Source: DYFT01 sp041695085
Lineage (GTDB): Bacteria > Bacteroidota > Ignavibacteria > UBA10030
Assembly: GCA_041695085.1 (NCBI GenBank)
Contig: JBGFRO010000004.1
Span: forward strand, 1-64,000
DNA: 64,000 nt
Direction: 5' to 3'
The notes beneath the pieces are model-generated. The model worked only from the letters and a program-made list of their open reading frames with translations. It ran no database searches and was not told where the DNA came from. Below are positions 42,987 to 51,721 of this stretch, piece after piece (position 1 is the stretch's first letter; every line of letters begins with the position of its first letter). The position numbers and the translations under genes were made by a program.

Positions 42987-44738
42987 ATGTCGCCAGTACG
43001 TGAATATCGTTGGACATTTCTCACGCAGGATGCCGGTGAAGAGTCCCTGGCCAATCTCGAGACGGTCAAGCGCTTGACCGATGAACTGGGCATCTCCCCC
43101 ATTCTTGCCGAGATCCTGAGCCGGCGCGGCGTGCGGACGTTCGATGAGGCGCGCGCGTTTTTTCGCCCATCGCTCTCCGACCTTCTCGACCCGTTTCTGA
43201 TGGAGGGGATGGAAACGGCAGTCGATCGGATCAGCACGGCCCTCGCAAAGAAGGAAAAGATTCTCGTCTACGGCGATTATGATGTGGATGGAACGAACGG
43301 CACGGCGCTTCTTTGGACGTTCCTGAAAAGCGCAGGGGGCGATGTCGCATACTTCATTCCGGATCGAATTAAAGACGGTTACGGTCTTTCCCAAATTGGG
43401 ATCGACCGGGCGCGAGAGGTGGGCGCAACACTCCTCATCACTGTCGACTGCGGTATTACGGCCTCTACCTACGTCGATCAGGCCCAAGCGAGCGGCATTG
43501 ATGTGATCATCTGCGATCACCACGAGCCGGGCGCGCAGTTCGCGAGAGCCTTGGCAACACTCGATCCTTTGAAGCCTTCATGCCCCTACCCTTTCAAGCA
43601 TCTTTCCGGATGCGGTGTCGGGTTCAAACTCATCCAGGCGCTTTCTTCCCGTGCAGAAATTGCGGAGCGGATCGCCGACGATCCCTACGAAGTACTCGCA
43701 TCCTATCTTGATTTCGTCGCTCTCGCAACGACGGCAGATATCGTGCGATTGACGGGCGAAAACCGAACGCTCACCAAGCTCGGATTGGATCTTCTCAATG
43801 CCAACCCAAGACCCGGTATCCGGGCTTTGATCGAGACGTCAGGTTTGAAGCTCGGCAAAATCACGGCCAGTCAGATTGTTTTCGTCCTCGCGCCACGCAT
43901 CAACGCGGTGGGCCGCCTGGGCAACGCGATGCGGGCCGTGGAATTGTTGACTTCGACTTCGTACGAACAAGCGTTGCAGCTCGCGCAGATCGCTGAGGAG
44001 GAGAATCGCAACCGGCGCAAGATCGATGAGGATACGTTCCTCGAAGCACAAGAACTCGTGGAGCAGTACCTCGATATCGAGCGCGAAGGAGCGATTGTGC
44101 TGCATCAGGAGACGTGGCATCCCGGAGTAATCGGCATCGTCGCATCGCGATTGGTTGAGAAGTACTATCGACCGACGATCATGATGACCACCATCGACGG
44201 GGTAGCGAAGGGTTCGGCCCGCAGTGTTGCGGGATTCGACATTTACGAAGCCCTGAAAAGGTGTGAGGATAAGTTAATTCAATTCGGCGGACATAAGTAT
44301 GCCGCCGGACTTGCGGTGGAAGTCGAACGCATCGAGGAATTCAAAGAAGCGTTCAACGCCGTCGTCAACGAACTGCTTACCGACGAGCTCCGCATACCCG
44401 AAATCAAGATCGACGCCGAAATTCAGTTAACGGAGCTGACACCGAAATTCGTTCGCATCCTCCATCAATTCGCTCCCTTCGGTCCGGGAAATATGCGACC
44501 GGTATTTGTGGCGCGCAACGTTGAGCTCTACGGAACTCCTCGCATCGTGGGAGAAAAACATCTTAAGTTTAAAGTCCGAACAAATGGTCAGGTGTTCGAC
44601 GCCATCGGATTCAATCTCGGTCATCTCATCGGCAACCTTGTCCCCGGGAGAAGAGACATGGCACTTGCTTTTTCCATCGATGAAAGCGACTACACGGGAG
44701 AAACGTTCCCGCAATTGAAGATACGGGACGTAAAGTGA
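42987..44738 (+). CDS. recJ: Single-stranded-DNA-specific exonuclease RecJ
   Basis: 5'-3' exonuclease of 583 aa in recombination and mismatch repair. DHH phosphoesterase motifs are VYGDYDVDGTNGTAL (motif I), TVDCGI (II), CDHHEPG (III) and the DHHA1 signature GGHKYAAGLAVEVE (about 433-446). The C-terminal OB-like domain has FAPFGPGNMRPVFV. Full length. It starts 56 bp after rnpB; yebC, ruvC and ruvA-ruvB follow, a repair cluster. Confidence 0.96.
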   Translation: MSPVREYRWTFLTQDAGEESLANLETVKRLTDELGISPILAEILSRRGVRTFDEARAFFRPSLSDLLDPFLMEGMETAVDRISTALAKKEKILVYGDYDVDGTNGTALLWTFLKSAGGDVAYFIPDRIKDGYGLSQIGIDRAREVGATLLITVDCGITASTYVDQAQASGIDVIICDHHEPGAQFARALATLDPLKPSCPYPFKHLSGCGVGFKLIQALSSRAEIAERIADDPYEVLASYLDFVALATTADIVRLTGENRTLTKLGLDLLNANPRPGIRALIETSGLKLGKITASQIVFVLAPRINAVGRLGNAMRAVELLTSTSYEQALQLAQIAEEENRNRRKIDEDTFLEAQELVEQYLDIEREGAIVLHQETWHPGVIGIVASRLVEKYYRPTIMMTTIDGVAKGSARSVAGFDIYEALKRCEDKLIQFGGHKYAAGLAVEVERIEEFKEAFNAVVNELLTDELRIPEIKIDAEIQLTELTPKFVRILHQFAPFGPGNMRPVFVARNVELYGTPRIVGEKHLKFKVRTNGQVFDAIGFNLGHLIGNLVPGRRDMALAFSIDESDYTGETFPQLKIRDVK

Positions 44739-44831
44739 CAAATACGGGCGGTGGCTTGTTCCACACTTCTTTGAGGCGTATCTTACGGCCACCACCAAAC
44801 CCCGTTTCATCAAAAGTGAGTGACGAGACCT

Positions 44832-45578
44832 ATGTCCGGACATTCGAAATGGCATCAGATACGGCGTAAGAAGGCAGTCACCGACGCCCGTCGCGGAAAG
44901 ATCTTCAATCAGATCATTCGGGAAATCACTATCGCGGCCCGGCTCGGAGGAGGTGATCCGGCAGGAAATCCGCGTCTACGGCTTGCAATTGAAAAAGCCA
45001 AGGCAAACAACATGCCGGCCGACAACATCAAACGAGCCATTCAAAAAGGAACAGGTGAGCTTCCGGGCACGGCTTACGAAGATGCCCTCTATGAGGCCTA
45101 TGGGCCTGGAGGCGTCGGCCTCTTGATTGAAACAGTGACCGATAACAAGACCCGCACCGTCAATGAGCTGCGCCACATCTTGGAACGGAATGGAGGGAAG
45201 CTCGCCGCGACGGGGGCCGTGTCGTATCTCTTCCATCGGAAAGGACAGATCATCATCCCGAAATCGGCTGCCGACGAGGATACATTGCTTGAAGTGATCC
45301 TCAGCGCCGGTGCGGACGACATGAAGACCGACGCTGAGCAGTACACAATTCTGTGTTCTCCTGAATCGTTTGAAGATGTGAAGAAGGCGATTGAGGAGCG
45401 AGGAATTGCCGTTGAACACGCGGAACTTCAGCGAATTCCCGAGACAACCGTGCGCGTCGAGGGGAAAGAAGCCGAACAACTGGTTAAGTTGCTCGAAGCG
45501 TTAGAAGAACAAGACGATGTTCAGCATATCTTCGGCAATTTTGACATCGAGGAAAGTGTGTTGTCCAGTCTCAGCTGA
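44832..45578 (+). CDS. yebC: YebC/PmpR-family DNA-binding transcriptional regulator
   Basis: Protein of 248 aa starting MSGHSKWHQIRRKKAVTDA, the family's fixed N-terminus; the ATG at 44832 is chosen over one 12 bp upstream. The middle carries the conserved PADNIKRAIQKGTGE and YGPGGVGLLIETVTDNKTRT stretches, and the C-terminus has EQYTILCSPESFEDVKKAIEE. YebC acts as a transcriptional regulator and, in newer work, as a translation factor for proline-rich stretches. It lies directly before ruvC, as in many genomes. Confidence 0.95.
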   Translation: MSGHSKWHQIRRKKAVTDARRGKIFNQIIREITIAARLGGGDPAGNPRLRLAIEKAKANNMPADNIKRAIQKGTGELPGTAYEDALYEAYGPGGVGLLIETVTDNKTRTVNELRHILERNGGKLAATGAVSYLFHRKGQIIIPKSAADEDTLLEVILSAGADDMKTDAEQYTILCSPESFEDVKKAIEERGIAVEHAELQRIPETTVRVEGKEAEQLVKLLEALEEQDDVQHIFGNFDIEESVLSSLS

Positions 45579-45646
45579 TCGTAGATACATACCTGTCAGG
45601 CAAACGGATCGGCCTTGAGCTTGTTGCGGTAACTTATCGGATACGT

Positions 45647-46213
45647 ATGATCATTCTTGGTGTCGATCCCGGTACGCTTGTGACCGGTTACGGCGTCGTT
45701 GAAGTGGAACGCGGCCGGTTCCAGGTACTCGAATACGACGTGGTAAGAAGTCGGAGCGACCGCTCGATGCCGATTCGGCTCAAATCCATCTATTCGAAGC
45801 TTTGCGACGTCATCGAGAGGTTTCATCCCGACGAGTTTGCCATCGAGACGGCTTTCTATGGTAAGAATGCACAATCTGCCATGAAGATCGGCCACGCGCG
45901 CGGTGTCTCCATCCTCGCCGCCGTGAATCACGAAATCCCGACGGCTGAGTATTCACCGCGTGAGGTCAAACGTGCCGTTGTGGGAAATGGCTCCGCCTCG
46001 AAAGAACAAGTCAGTTATATGATCAAATCGCTTCTGAGGCTTCGGCAAAGTCCAAAATTCTACGACGCAACCGATGCCCTTGCCGTTGCCATCTGCCATT
46101 ATCATCGACGTCGGAATTCGTCGAAGGGCACCGGATCATCACTGACATCGCGTCCGACAAGCTGGAAAGCCTACGTCGAAGCTCACCCCGAAAGGCTGGC
46201 GAGACTCCCTTGA
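45647..46213 (+). CDS. ruvC: Holliday junction resolvase RuvC
   Basis: RNase H-fold endonuclease that nicks Holliday junctions. Catalytic acidic residues are Asp7 (ILGVDPGTLVTGYG), Glu67 (AIETAFYGKN) and Asp139/Asp142 (YDATDALAVAICH). The 188 aa include a longer basic C-terminal tail than usual. The next gene, ruvA, starts inside the stop (TTGA at 46210-46213). Confidence 0.95.
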   Translation: MIILGVDPGTLVTGYGVVEVERGRFQVLEYDVVRSRSDRSMPIRLKSIYSKLCDVIERFHPDEFAIETAFYGKNAQSAMKIGHARGVSILAAVNHEIPTAEYSPREVKRAVVGNGSASKEQVSYMIKSLLRLRQSPKFYDATDALAVAICHYHRRRNSSKGTGSSLTSRPTSWKAYVEAHPERLARLP

Positions 46214-46806
46214 TCGCGTCCCTGCACGGCGTTCTCACTACGAAATCTCCGACGGAAGTGCTGATCGAGGTCGATGGGGTGGGCTATGCCGTTCATATTC
46301 CACTCTCGACGTTTGAGAAAGTGGGGGATGTCGGTAGTCGCGTCCACCTCTTCACCTACCTTCACGTCCGGGAAGATGCGCTGGTGCTGTATGGATTTGC
46401 CACAGAGTATGAGCGATTGCTCTTTAAACTCCTGTTGACGGTGAACGGAATCGGACCCAAAATTGCGCAAGGGATTCTCTCAGGCATCGCGCCCGATCAA
46501 TTGCATACCTACCTCACCTCCGGCAACATCGCTGCCCTGACTTCCATCCCCGGCGTAGGACGAAAAACCGCCGAACGCATGATCGTCGAACTACGCGAGA
46601 AGATTGCTAAGCTGGTGCCCGTCGTCCCGATTCAACAGAACAAACACGAAGAAATCCGGGCGGAGGCCCTGCTGGCTCTCACCACGCTCGGGTATCAACG
46701 TTCCACTGCTGAGAAAGCGCTGCGCCAAGCACTTGCCGATCAGGACGGTCCTCCCACATTAGAAGAGTTGATAAAGAAAGCACTGAGAAATATGACCGGC
46801 TCCTGA
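46210..46806 (+). CDS. ruvA: Holliday junction branch migration protein RuvA
   Basis: DNA-binding subunit of RuvAB, 198 aa, from the TTG at 46210 that overlaps the ruvC stop. Domain I (OB fold, LHGVLTTKSPTEVLIEVDGVGYAV), domain II with two HhH motifs (LLTVNGIGPKIAQGILSGI and LTSIPGVGRKTAERMIVEL) and domain III (AEALLALTTLGYQRSTAEKAL) that contacts RuvB are intact. A 329-bp gap holding a probable gene relic separates it from ruvB. Confidence 0.95.
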   Translation: MIASLHGVLTTKSPTEVLIEVDGVGYAVHIPLSTFEKVGDVGSRVHLFTYLHVREDALVLYGFATEYERLLFKLLLTVNGIGPKIAQGILSGIAPDQLHTYLTSGNIAALTSIPGVGRKTAERMIVELREKIAKLVPVVPIQQNKHEEIRAEALLALTTLGYQRSTAEKALRQALADQDGPPTLEELIKKALRNMTGS

Positions 46807-46857
46807 CTGCACTGAGCAAGCGGCTCCTATTCAAGCCGAAACTTCTTGCCCTTCTAA

Positions 46858-47058
46858 CTCGACGAAAGCTGGTATCGCCACTACACCGCCGCACGAACGT
46901 TCCGTGATCGATTCTCCATCAGACTGGATGAGCCCGATTTCACCAACATCCGCGGAGGAGCCGGACTGTTTGCAAGCATTGCCGTTGATTCCATCTGCTG
47001 GAAATTGCCCGAAGTGATCCTCCCGGACGATCCACAAGGCATTTCAAATTGTCCGTAG
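46858..47058 (+). pseudogene. Decayed C-terminal gene fragment (DUF4249-like)
   Basis: One frame runs open for 66 codons to TAG at 47056-47058 but has no start codon and is cut by TAA just upstream (46855-46857). The peptide contains FRDRFSIRLDEPDFTNIRGGAGLFAS, a pattern reminiscent of the C-terminus of Bacteroidota lipoproteins of the DUF4249 type (Phe-x-Asn-Ile/Val-x-x-Gly-x-Gly-Leu/Ile-Phe). It fills much of the ruvA-ruvB gap. I infer a truncated relic; a frameshifted intact copy could only be seen by database search. Confidence 0.4.
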
Positions 47059-47135
47059 CCGTTGACGGAATGGAAGAAGGGACGACGCTCTGTTTCCTTG
47101 CTATTCATCTAATCGCTCTCTACTATTGAAGCCGT

Positions 47136-48182
47136 ATGAGTCAGCAACGCAAATCGAACCTCACCGATCCCGAGCGATACGAAAACGACGTTGAGCTTGA
47201 CCGCTCGCTCCGCCCCGCCAACCTCTCAGAATTCGTCGGTCAACAGAAAATTGTTGAGAATCTCAAGGTCTTCATCGCCGCAGCAAGGCAACGAGGCGAG
47301 GCGCTCGACCACGTTCTGCTGACCGGCCCACCGGGATTGGGCAAAACAACTCTTGCCTACATCATAGCTAATGAAATGGGGGTGGGGGTTAAGGTGACCT
47401 CCGGTCCTGCCCTCGAAAAGCCGGGGGATTTGGCCGGGATTTTAACTTCGTTGGAACGAGGAGAGGTCCTCTTTATCGATGAAATCCATCGTGTACCAGT
47501 AAAGATCGAAGAATACCTCTACTCAGCAATGGAGGAATTTCGCGTCGATATCATCATCGACAGCGGTCCGGGTGCGAAGACCATACCGCTCAGTCTGGAA
47601 CCTTTTACACTTGTCGGAGCTACGACGAGGGCGGGATTGTTGAGCTCACCTTTGCGATCGCGGTTTGGCATTTCGAATCGGCTTGATTACTACACCGCCG
47701 ACTTGCTCACGCGCATCGTCCGGCGTTCTGCCGATCTTCTTCAAATGGAAGTTGCGGCTGATGCGGCAGAAGAGATCGCCAAACGCTCACGCGGGACCCC
47801 TCGTATCGCCAACCGTCTGCTTCGACGCTGCCGCGACTTTGCTCAGGCAGACGCAAAACTCGCTCACCATCACGGTATCGTAACAAAAGCAGTGGCTCAA
47901 CACTCCCTCACCGCGCTCGAAGTGGATGAGCACGGATTGGATGAAATGGACAAACGGATTCTGAAGATTGTGCTGGAGAAGTATCACGGCGGACCGGTGG
48001 GACTCAACACGCTCGCTGTCGCTGTGGGTGAGGAGCCGGGGACAATCGAAGAAGTGTACGAGCCGTATTTGATTCAGGAAGGATTCCTCCAACGCACGCC
48101 ACGGGGACGGGAAGCCACGGCGCTCGCCTTCAAACACTTCGGTCTCACCAAACGCTCCGGACCTCAGGAAGGGTTGTTCTAA
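47136..48182 (+). CDS. ruvB: Holliday junction branch migration helicase RuvB
   Basis: AAA+ motor of RuvAB, 348 aa. Walker A is GPPGLGKTTLAY, Walker B LFIDEIHR, sensor 1 GATTRAGLLSSPLRSRFG with its arginine finger, then the small lid and winged-helix domain (DLYEPYLIQEGFLQRTPRGREAT-type EVYEPYLIQEGFL). Start MSQQRKSNLTDPERYENDVE. Its 3' end overlaps the convergent pseudouridine synthase gene by 38 bp. Confidence 0.96.
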   Translation: MSQQRKSNLTDPERYENDVELDRSLRPANLSEFVGQQKIVENLKVFIAAARQRGEALDHVLLTGPPGLGKTTLAYIIANEMGVGVKVTSGPALEKPGDLAGILTSLERGEVLFIDEIHRVPVKIEEYLYSAMEEFRVDIIIDSGPGAKTIPLSLEPFTLVGATTRAGLLSSPLRSRFGISNRLDYYTADLLTRIVRRSADLLQMEVAADAAEEIAKRSRGTPRIANRLLRRCRDFAQADAKLAHHHGIVTKAVAQHSLTALEVDEHGLDEMDKRILKIVLEKYHGGPVGLNTLAVAVGEEPGTIEEVYEPYLIQEGFLQRTPRGREATALAFKHFGLTKRSGPQEGLF

Positions 48183-48948
48183 ATCTTATTTGCGCGTTCC
48201 CCCTTGTCCTCGCATACTTGCGAAGAGCTTGTAACGCGATGGTGAGGTCTTTCGGTAGCGGGGCTTCGAATTGGAGACGGTCATCGGTCAGAGGATGGGC
48301 GAGCTTCAATTCGCTCGCATGAAGCGCTAATCGGTCGATCAGCGGCTTCTCAACACCATCTGATTTGTATTTCTTTTTGAATTCGGATAGAAAGAGCCCC
48401 TTGCCATCGCGGTACAGGTCGTCCCCCACAATCGGTAGTCCAAGAGAGCGGAGATGAACGCGAATTTGGTGCATGCGGCCGGTTTTCGGTCGCACCTCTA
48501 CGAAAGCGTAACCCTGAAAGGACTCAAGGATTGAAAAGTCCGTCACCGCCTCCTTCCCCTTCTTCTCATCGATCTTCATTCTCCTTCCATCCCACCCTTC
48601 AGACAGAGGGTGCGAGATGGTTCCAGATGAGACAGATGACACCCCCTTCACCAACGCGAGATATTTCTTCTCAACATGTCGTCCTTCAAACTGCCTGTTC
48701 AGGTGAGCGTGTGCATCTGGAGTTTTCGCAAACACGACAAGCCCGCTTGTTTCTTTGTCAATCCGGTGAACAACATAAATCGATCCAAGCTGTTCCTTCA
48801 GAAAAGAAAAGAGATTCGGCAGGTCCGGACGAAATCGGTCGGGCACGACCAACATGCCGGCGGGTTTGTTCAGGACGAGGATGCTCGGATCCTCGTGCAC
48901 GAGCTCCACTTTGAGTTTCCGACGAAGCCAATCGCTGATGTGTCTCAT
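48145..48948 (-). CDS. RluA-family pseudouridine synthase
   Basis: Isomerises uridine to pseudouridine in rRNA or tRNA. The 267 aa carry the motif VVHRIDKETSGLVVFAKT (catalytic Asp in HRIDKETSG, about 60-70), the KKYLALVKG stretch and the RMHQIRVHLRSLGLPIVGD motif III. No N-terminal S4 domain is seen, unlike typical RluD. Target site is unknown. The gene converges on ruvB and its last 38 bp overlap the ruvB 3' end (48145-48182). Confidence 0.92.
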   Translation of the reverse strand: MRHISDWLRRKLKVELVHEDPSILVLNKPAGMLVVPDRFRPDLPNLFSFLKEQLGSIYVVHRIDKETSGLVVFAKTPDAHAHLNRQFEGRHVEKKYLALVKGVSSVSSGTISHPLSEGWDGRRMKIDEKKGKEAVTDFSILESFQGYAFVEVRPKTGRMHQIRVHLRSLGLPIVGDDLYRDGKGLFLSEFKKKYKSDGVEKPLIDRLALHASELKLAHPLTDDRLQFEAPLPKDLTIALQALRKYARTRGNAQIRFRTTLPEVRSVW

Positions 48949-48990
48949 AAGTCGAGCCGAAAATAGAGCGGGATTGCTTCAGATACAAGC

Positions 48991-49284
48991 TTGATCGTCA
49001 GAGCGCGAACGAGTCGATTGCCTCGCAAAACCAATCTCATCACGCATTCTGAAATCTTTCCGGGAACATTCGTCAGCACGACGGAAGCTACCGATTATCT
49101 GCTGAATGCCTTAGGCTTGAAGCGCGAGCCGGTTTTGAAATGGGGTCCGCTCGGTATGCAGCAATTGAGCGAGACAAAGCGAGGCCGATTTGCGGTTCTC
49201 GGCTTCGCAGGCAACGCAGCTCCCGACCACATTGACCATCTCCACGCTCTGCAATGGTTTCTCGCGGCGCTACTTCAACTTTGA
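48991..49284 (+). CDS. Possible small protein of unknown function
   Basis: Ninety-seven codons from a TTG at 48991. The sequence is basic at the start and ends in hydrophobic HLHALQWFLAALLQL. No Shine-Dalgarno is obvious and no family is recognised. It lies between the pseudouridine synthase and the aldehyde dehydrogenase, on the plus strand. It could equally be a fragment or non-coding; the frame is kept because it is the only long open frame in the stretch. Confidence 0.35.
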   Translation: MIVRARTSRLPRKTNLITHSEIFPGTFVSTTEATDYLLNALGLKREPVLKWGPLGMQQLSETKRGRFAVLGFAGNAAPDHIDHLHALQWFLAALLQL

Positions 49285-49392
49285 TTTGATCCCCGCCCAC
49301 GGCGTCGAGATGCACTGAGTGCATGTGAGTTCGTTTGCTTCTTTTCCGATGATGCTCTATCATGGGGCACCCTCAAAGGAGAAACATCCTCT

Positions 49393-51054
49393 ATGTCCTT
49401 CGACAAAGACCTTCAGTCGATTCAAGAAGCACGTGACCTTGTAGAACGGGCCAAATCCGCTCAGCTCGCTTTTCGCTCCTCCACACAGAAACAGGTTGAT
49501 GCAATTGTCAAAGCGATGGTTGAGGCCGGCTATGCCGCGGCTGGAAAGCTCGGCAAAATGGCTCACGAGGAAACCGGCTTTGGGAAACCGGAGGACAAAA
49601 AGAAGAAAAACGAGTTCGCGACAAAGCGGGTATGGGAATCGATCAAAGACCTCAAGACCGTCGGAGTCATCAACGATGACAGGGAGAAGCGCATTATCGA
49701 GATCGCCGAGCCGATGGGAGTCGTTGCTGCGCTCATTCCATCTACGAATCCTACTTCGACGGTGATGTTCAAAGCGATCATCTCCGTCAAAGGCCGCAAC
49801 GGATTCGTTGCGAGTCCGCATCCGCGGGCTGTGCACTGTACACTTGAGGCAACGCGCATTGTGGCGGAGGCGGCGGAGAACGCCGGCGCGCCGAAGGAAC
49901 TGATCGCATGTATGTCGATCCCGACGATCGAAGGAACAAATGAGTTGATGCGACATAAGAAGACCGCCGTCATTCTGGCCACAGGCTCCAATCCGATGGT
50001 CAAGGCAGCTTACAGCGCTGGAAAGCCGGCTTATGGCGTCGGCTCGGGCAACGTTCCGGCGTTCATCGAACGCACTGCCAATGTGAAGAAAGCGGTTGCA
50101 GATATCGTCTCCGGCAAGATGTTCGATTGGGGGGTGTTGTGTTCGACGGAGTCGGGCGCAATCGTCGATGAACCGGTGAAGCGGATGGCGATGGAGGAGT
50201 TCAAAAAGCAAGGGGCATACTTCTGCTCGCCGGAGGAAATTGCCCGGCTGAGCGCGACGATGTTCGATCCGCGTGGAGCGATCAATCCAGAGATCGTCGG
50301 CAAGTCTCCAACCTTCATCGCCAAGAAAGCCGGATTTGAGGTGCCAAACGATACTACGTGCCTGATTGCAGAATTGCCGGGGGTGGGACGCGAGTATCCA
50401 CTCTCCCGTGAAAAACTCTCGCCTGTGCTTTCGTTCTTTACCGTTAACGGCTGGCAAAAGGGGTGCGAGAAGTGCATCGAGATGTTAGAGTTTGGAGGGA
50501 TGGGACACTCCATGGTCATCCATTCCACCGACTCCGAAGTGGTGCTGAAGTTTGGATTGGAGAAACCGGCGTTCCGGGTGCTCGTGAACACGCAGGCAGC
50601 TCTCGGGGCGGTGGGCTACACAAACGAGCTTCTTCCTTCGATGACGCTGGGTCCGGGCACGTTCGGCGGATCGATCATCTCCGACAACCTCTCGGCAAAG
50701 CATCTGATCAACATCAAGCGGCTTGCGTTTGAGACCCGGCCGATCAATCCGCCAGAGAAGTATGTTTCGCCGCAGTCACCGGCTCCGACGAAGACCGAAT
50801 TGCCCGGCGCGACGATCCATCACGTGCTGCCGCCGGAGCACTCGTGGATGGAGGAGATCGAGCGGCGGATTCGGTTGAAGGCGAGTAATGTCGTTGAAAC
50901 GCGTTCGAACGAGATGAAACCGCGCAACGGAGAGGTTGCAGCCGGTGGCGCTCCTTCGAAGGTTTCGGAGAAGAAAACCGAAAAATACGGCACGGACTTG
51001 ACCGAATCAGATGTGGAGCGCATCGTGAGGGAGTTTGAATCGAAGCTGAAGTGA
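49393..51054 (+). CDS. CoA-acylating aldehyde dehydrogenase, microcompartment type, with C-terminal encapsulation-like helix
   Basis: Converts an aldehyde (probably acetaldehyde or propionaldehyde) with NAD and CoA to acyl-CoA. The 553 aa show the aldehyde dehydrogenase fold: IPSTNPTSTVMFKAI (about 115-129), ILATGSNPMVKAAYSAGKPAYG, and the catalytic Cys250 in MFDWGVLCSTESG. The family fit is with PduP/EutE-like enzymes. After the fold, a Pro/Lys/Glu-rich linker (about 460-530) leads to a terminal amphipathic helix LTESDVERIVREFESKLK, like peptides that target cargo into microcompartments. It shares a GTGA overlap with the aag gene downstream. Two BMC vertex genes lie 43 kb away in the window. 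Confidence 0.93.
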   Translation: MSFDKDLQSIQEARDLVERAKSAQLAFRSSTQKQVDAIVKAMVEAGYAAAGKLGKMAHEETGFGKPEDKKKKNEFATKRVWESIKDLKTVGVINDDREKRIIEIAEPMGVVAALIPSTNPTSTVMFKAIISVKGRNGFVASPHPRAVHCTLEATRIVAEAAENAGAPKELIACMSIPTIEGTNELMRHKKTAVILATGSNPMVKAAYSAGKPAYGVGSGNVPAFIERTANVKKAVADIVSGKMFDWGVLCSTESGAIVDEPVKRMAMEEFKKQGAYFCSPEEIARLSATMFDPRGAINPEIVGKSPTFIAKKAGFEVPNDTTCLIAELPGVGREYPLSREKLSPVLSFFTVNGWQKGCEKCIEMLEFGGMGHSMVIHSTDSEVVLKFGLEKPAFRVLVNTQAALGAVGYTNELLPSMTLGPGTFGGSIISDNLSAKHLINIKRLAFETRPINPPEKYVSPQSPAPTKTELPGATIHHVLPPEHSWMEEIERRIRLKASNVVETRSNEMKPRNGEVAAGGAPSKVSEKKTEKYGTDLTESDVERIVREFESKLK

Positions 51055-51692
51055 AGCCCGCGCAGAAGAGTGCCAGTTCAAAACCTGCCTTGTCTTCTTC
51101 CTATCGTAAGTTACCGCGTAGCTTCTATCTCCGGCCCGCACTTCGGGTCGCGAAAGATTTGTTGGGAACGTATTTCATTCGTCGCGTGGGGGATACCCGA
51201 CTCGTTGGAAAGATCGTCGAGGTAGAGGCGTATGATGAATCCGATCCAGCGTCGCATTCTTATCGCGGCCGCACCCGCCGCAACGATGTGATGTTTTGGA
51301 AGGGGGGTCATTTGTATGTGTACTTCACGTATGGCATGCATTTTTGTGCAAATGTCGTTACAGGTCCGGAAGGCCGCGGTGAAGCGGTGCTCATCCGTGC
51401 GATCGAACCGGTCGAAGGTTTGGAGATAATGAGAAGGAATCGATCAGGAAGGAAGAACTCTCCCCACATTACTGAGAAGAATCTTACCAACGGTCCTGCA
51501 AAATTTTGTGAAGCGTTTGGAATTGGGCGAGAGGAAAATGGAAGCGATTTGTTGGAAGACTATATCTCGATCACGCGAGGGGAAAGAATTCCCCCCTCGA
51601 AGATCTTGCAGTCGACGAGAATCGGTATCCGGAATGGTCGAGAGAAGCGATGGAGGTTTTATGTGAAGGGGAATAAGTGGGTGTCGAGGTAA
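51051..51692 (+). CDS. 3-methyladenine DNA glycosylase (AAG/MPG type)
   Basis: Removes alkylated purines from DNA. The 213 aa fit the MPG fold: LARDLLGTYFIRR-like AKDLLGTYFIRRVGD, the catalytic Glu in GKIVEVEAYDESDPASHSYRG, VYFTYGMHFCANVVT and LTNGPAKFCEAFGI. Initiates at GTG 51051, overlapping the aldehyde dehydrogenase stop (GTGA). The first 20 residues are low-complexity Ser/Lys-rich and outside the fold. It converges on uvrA (28-bp gap). Confidence 0.92.
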   Translation: MKPAQKSASSKPALSSSYRKLPRSFYLRPALRVAKDLLGTYFIRRVGDTRLVGKIVEVEAYDESDPASHSYRGRTRRNDVMFWKGGHLYVYFTYGMHFCANVVTGPEGRGEAVLIRAIEPVEGLEIMRRNRSGRKNSPHITEKNLTNGPAKFCEAFGIGREENGSDLLEDYISITRGERIPPSKILQSTRIGIRNGREKRWRFYVKGNKWVSR

Positions 51693-51721
51693 TATCCTTT
51701 CTCTCCTCGAGAATCAGGGCA

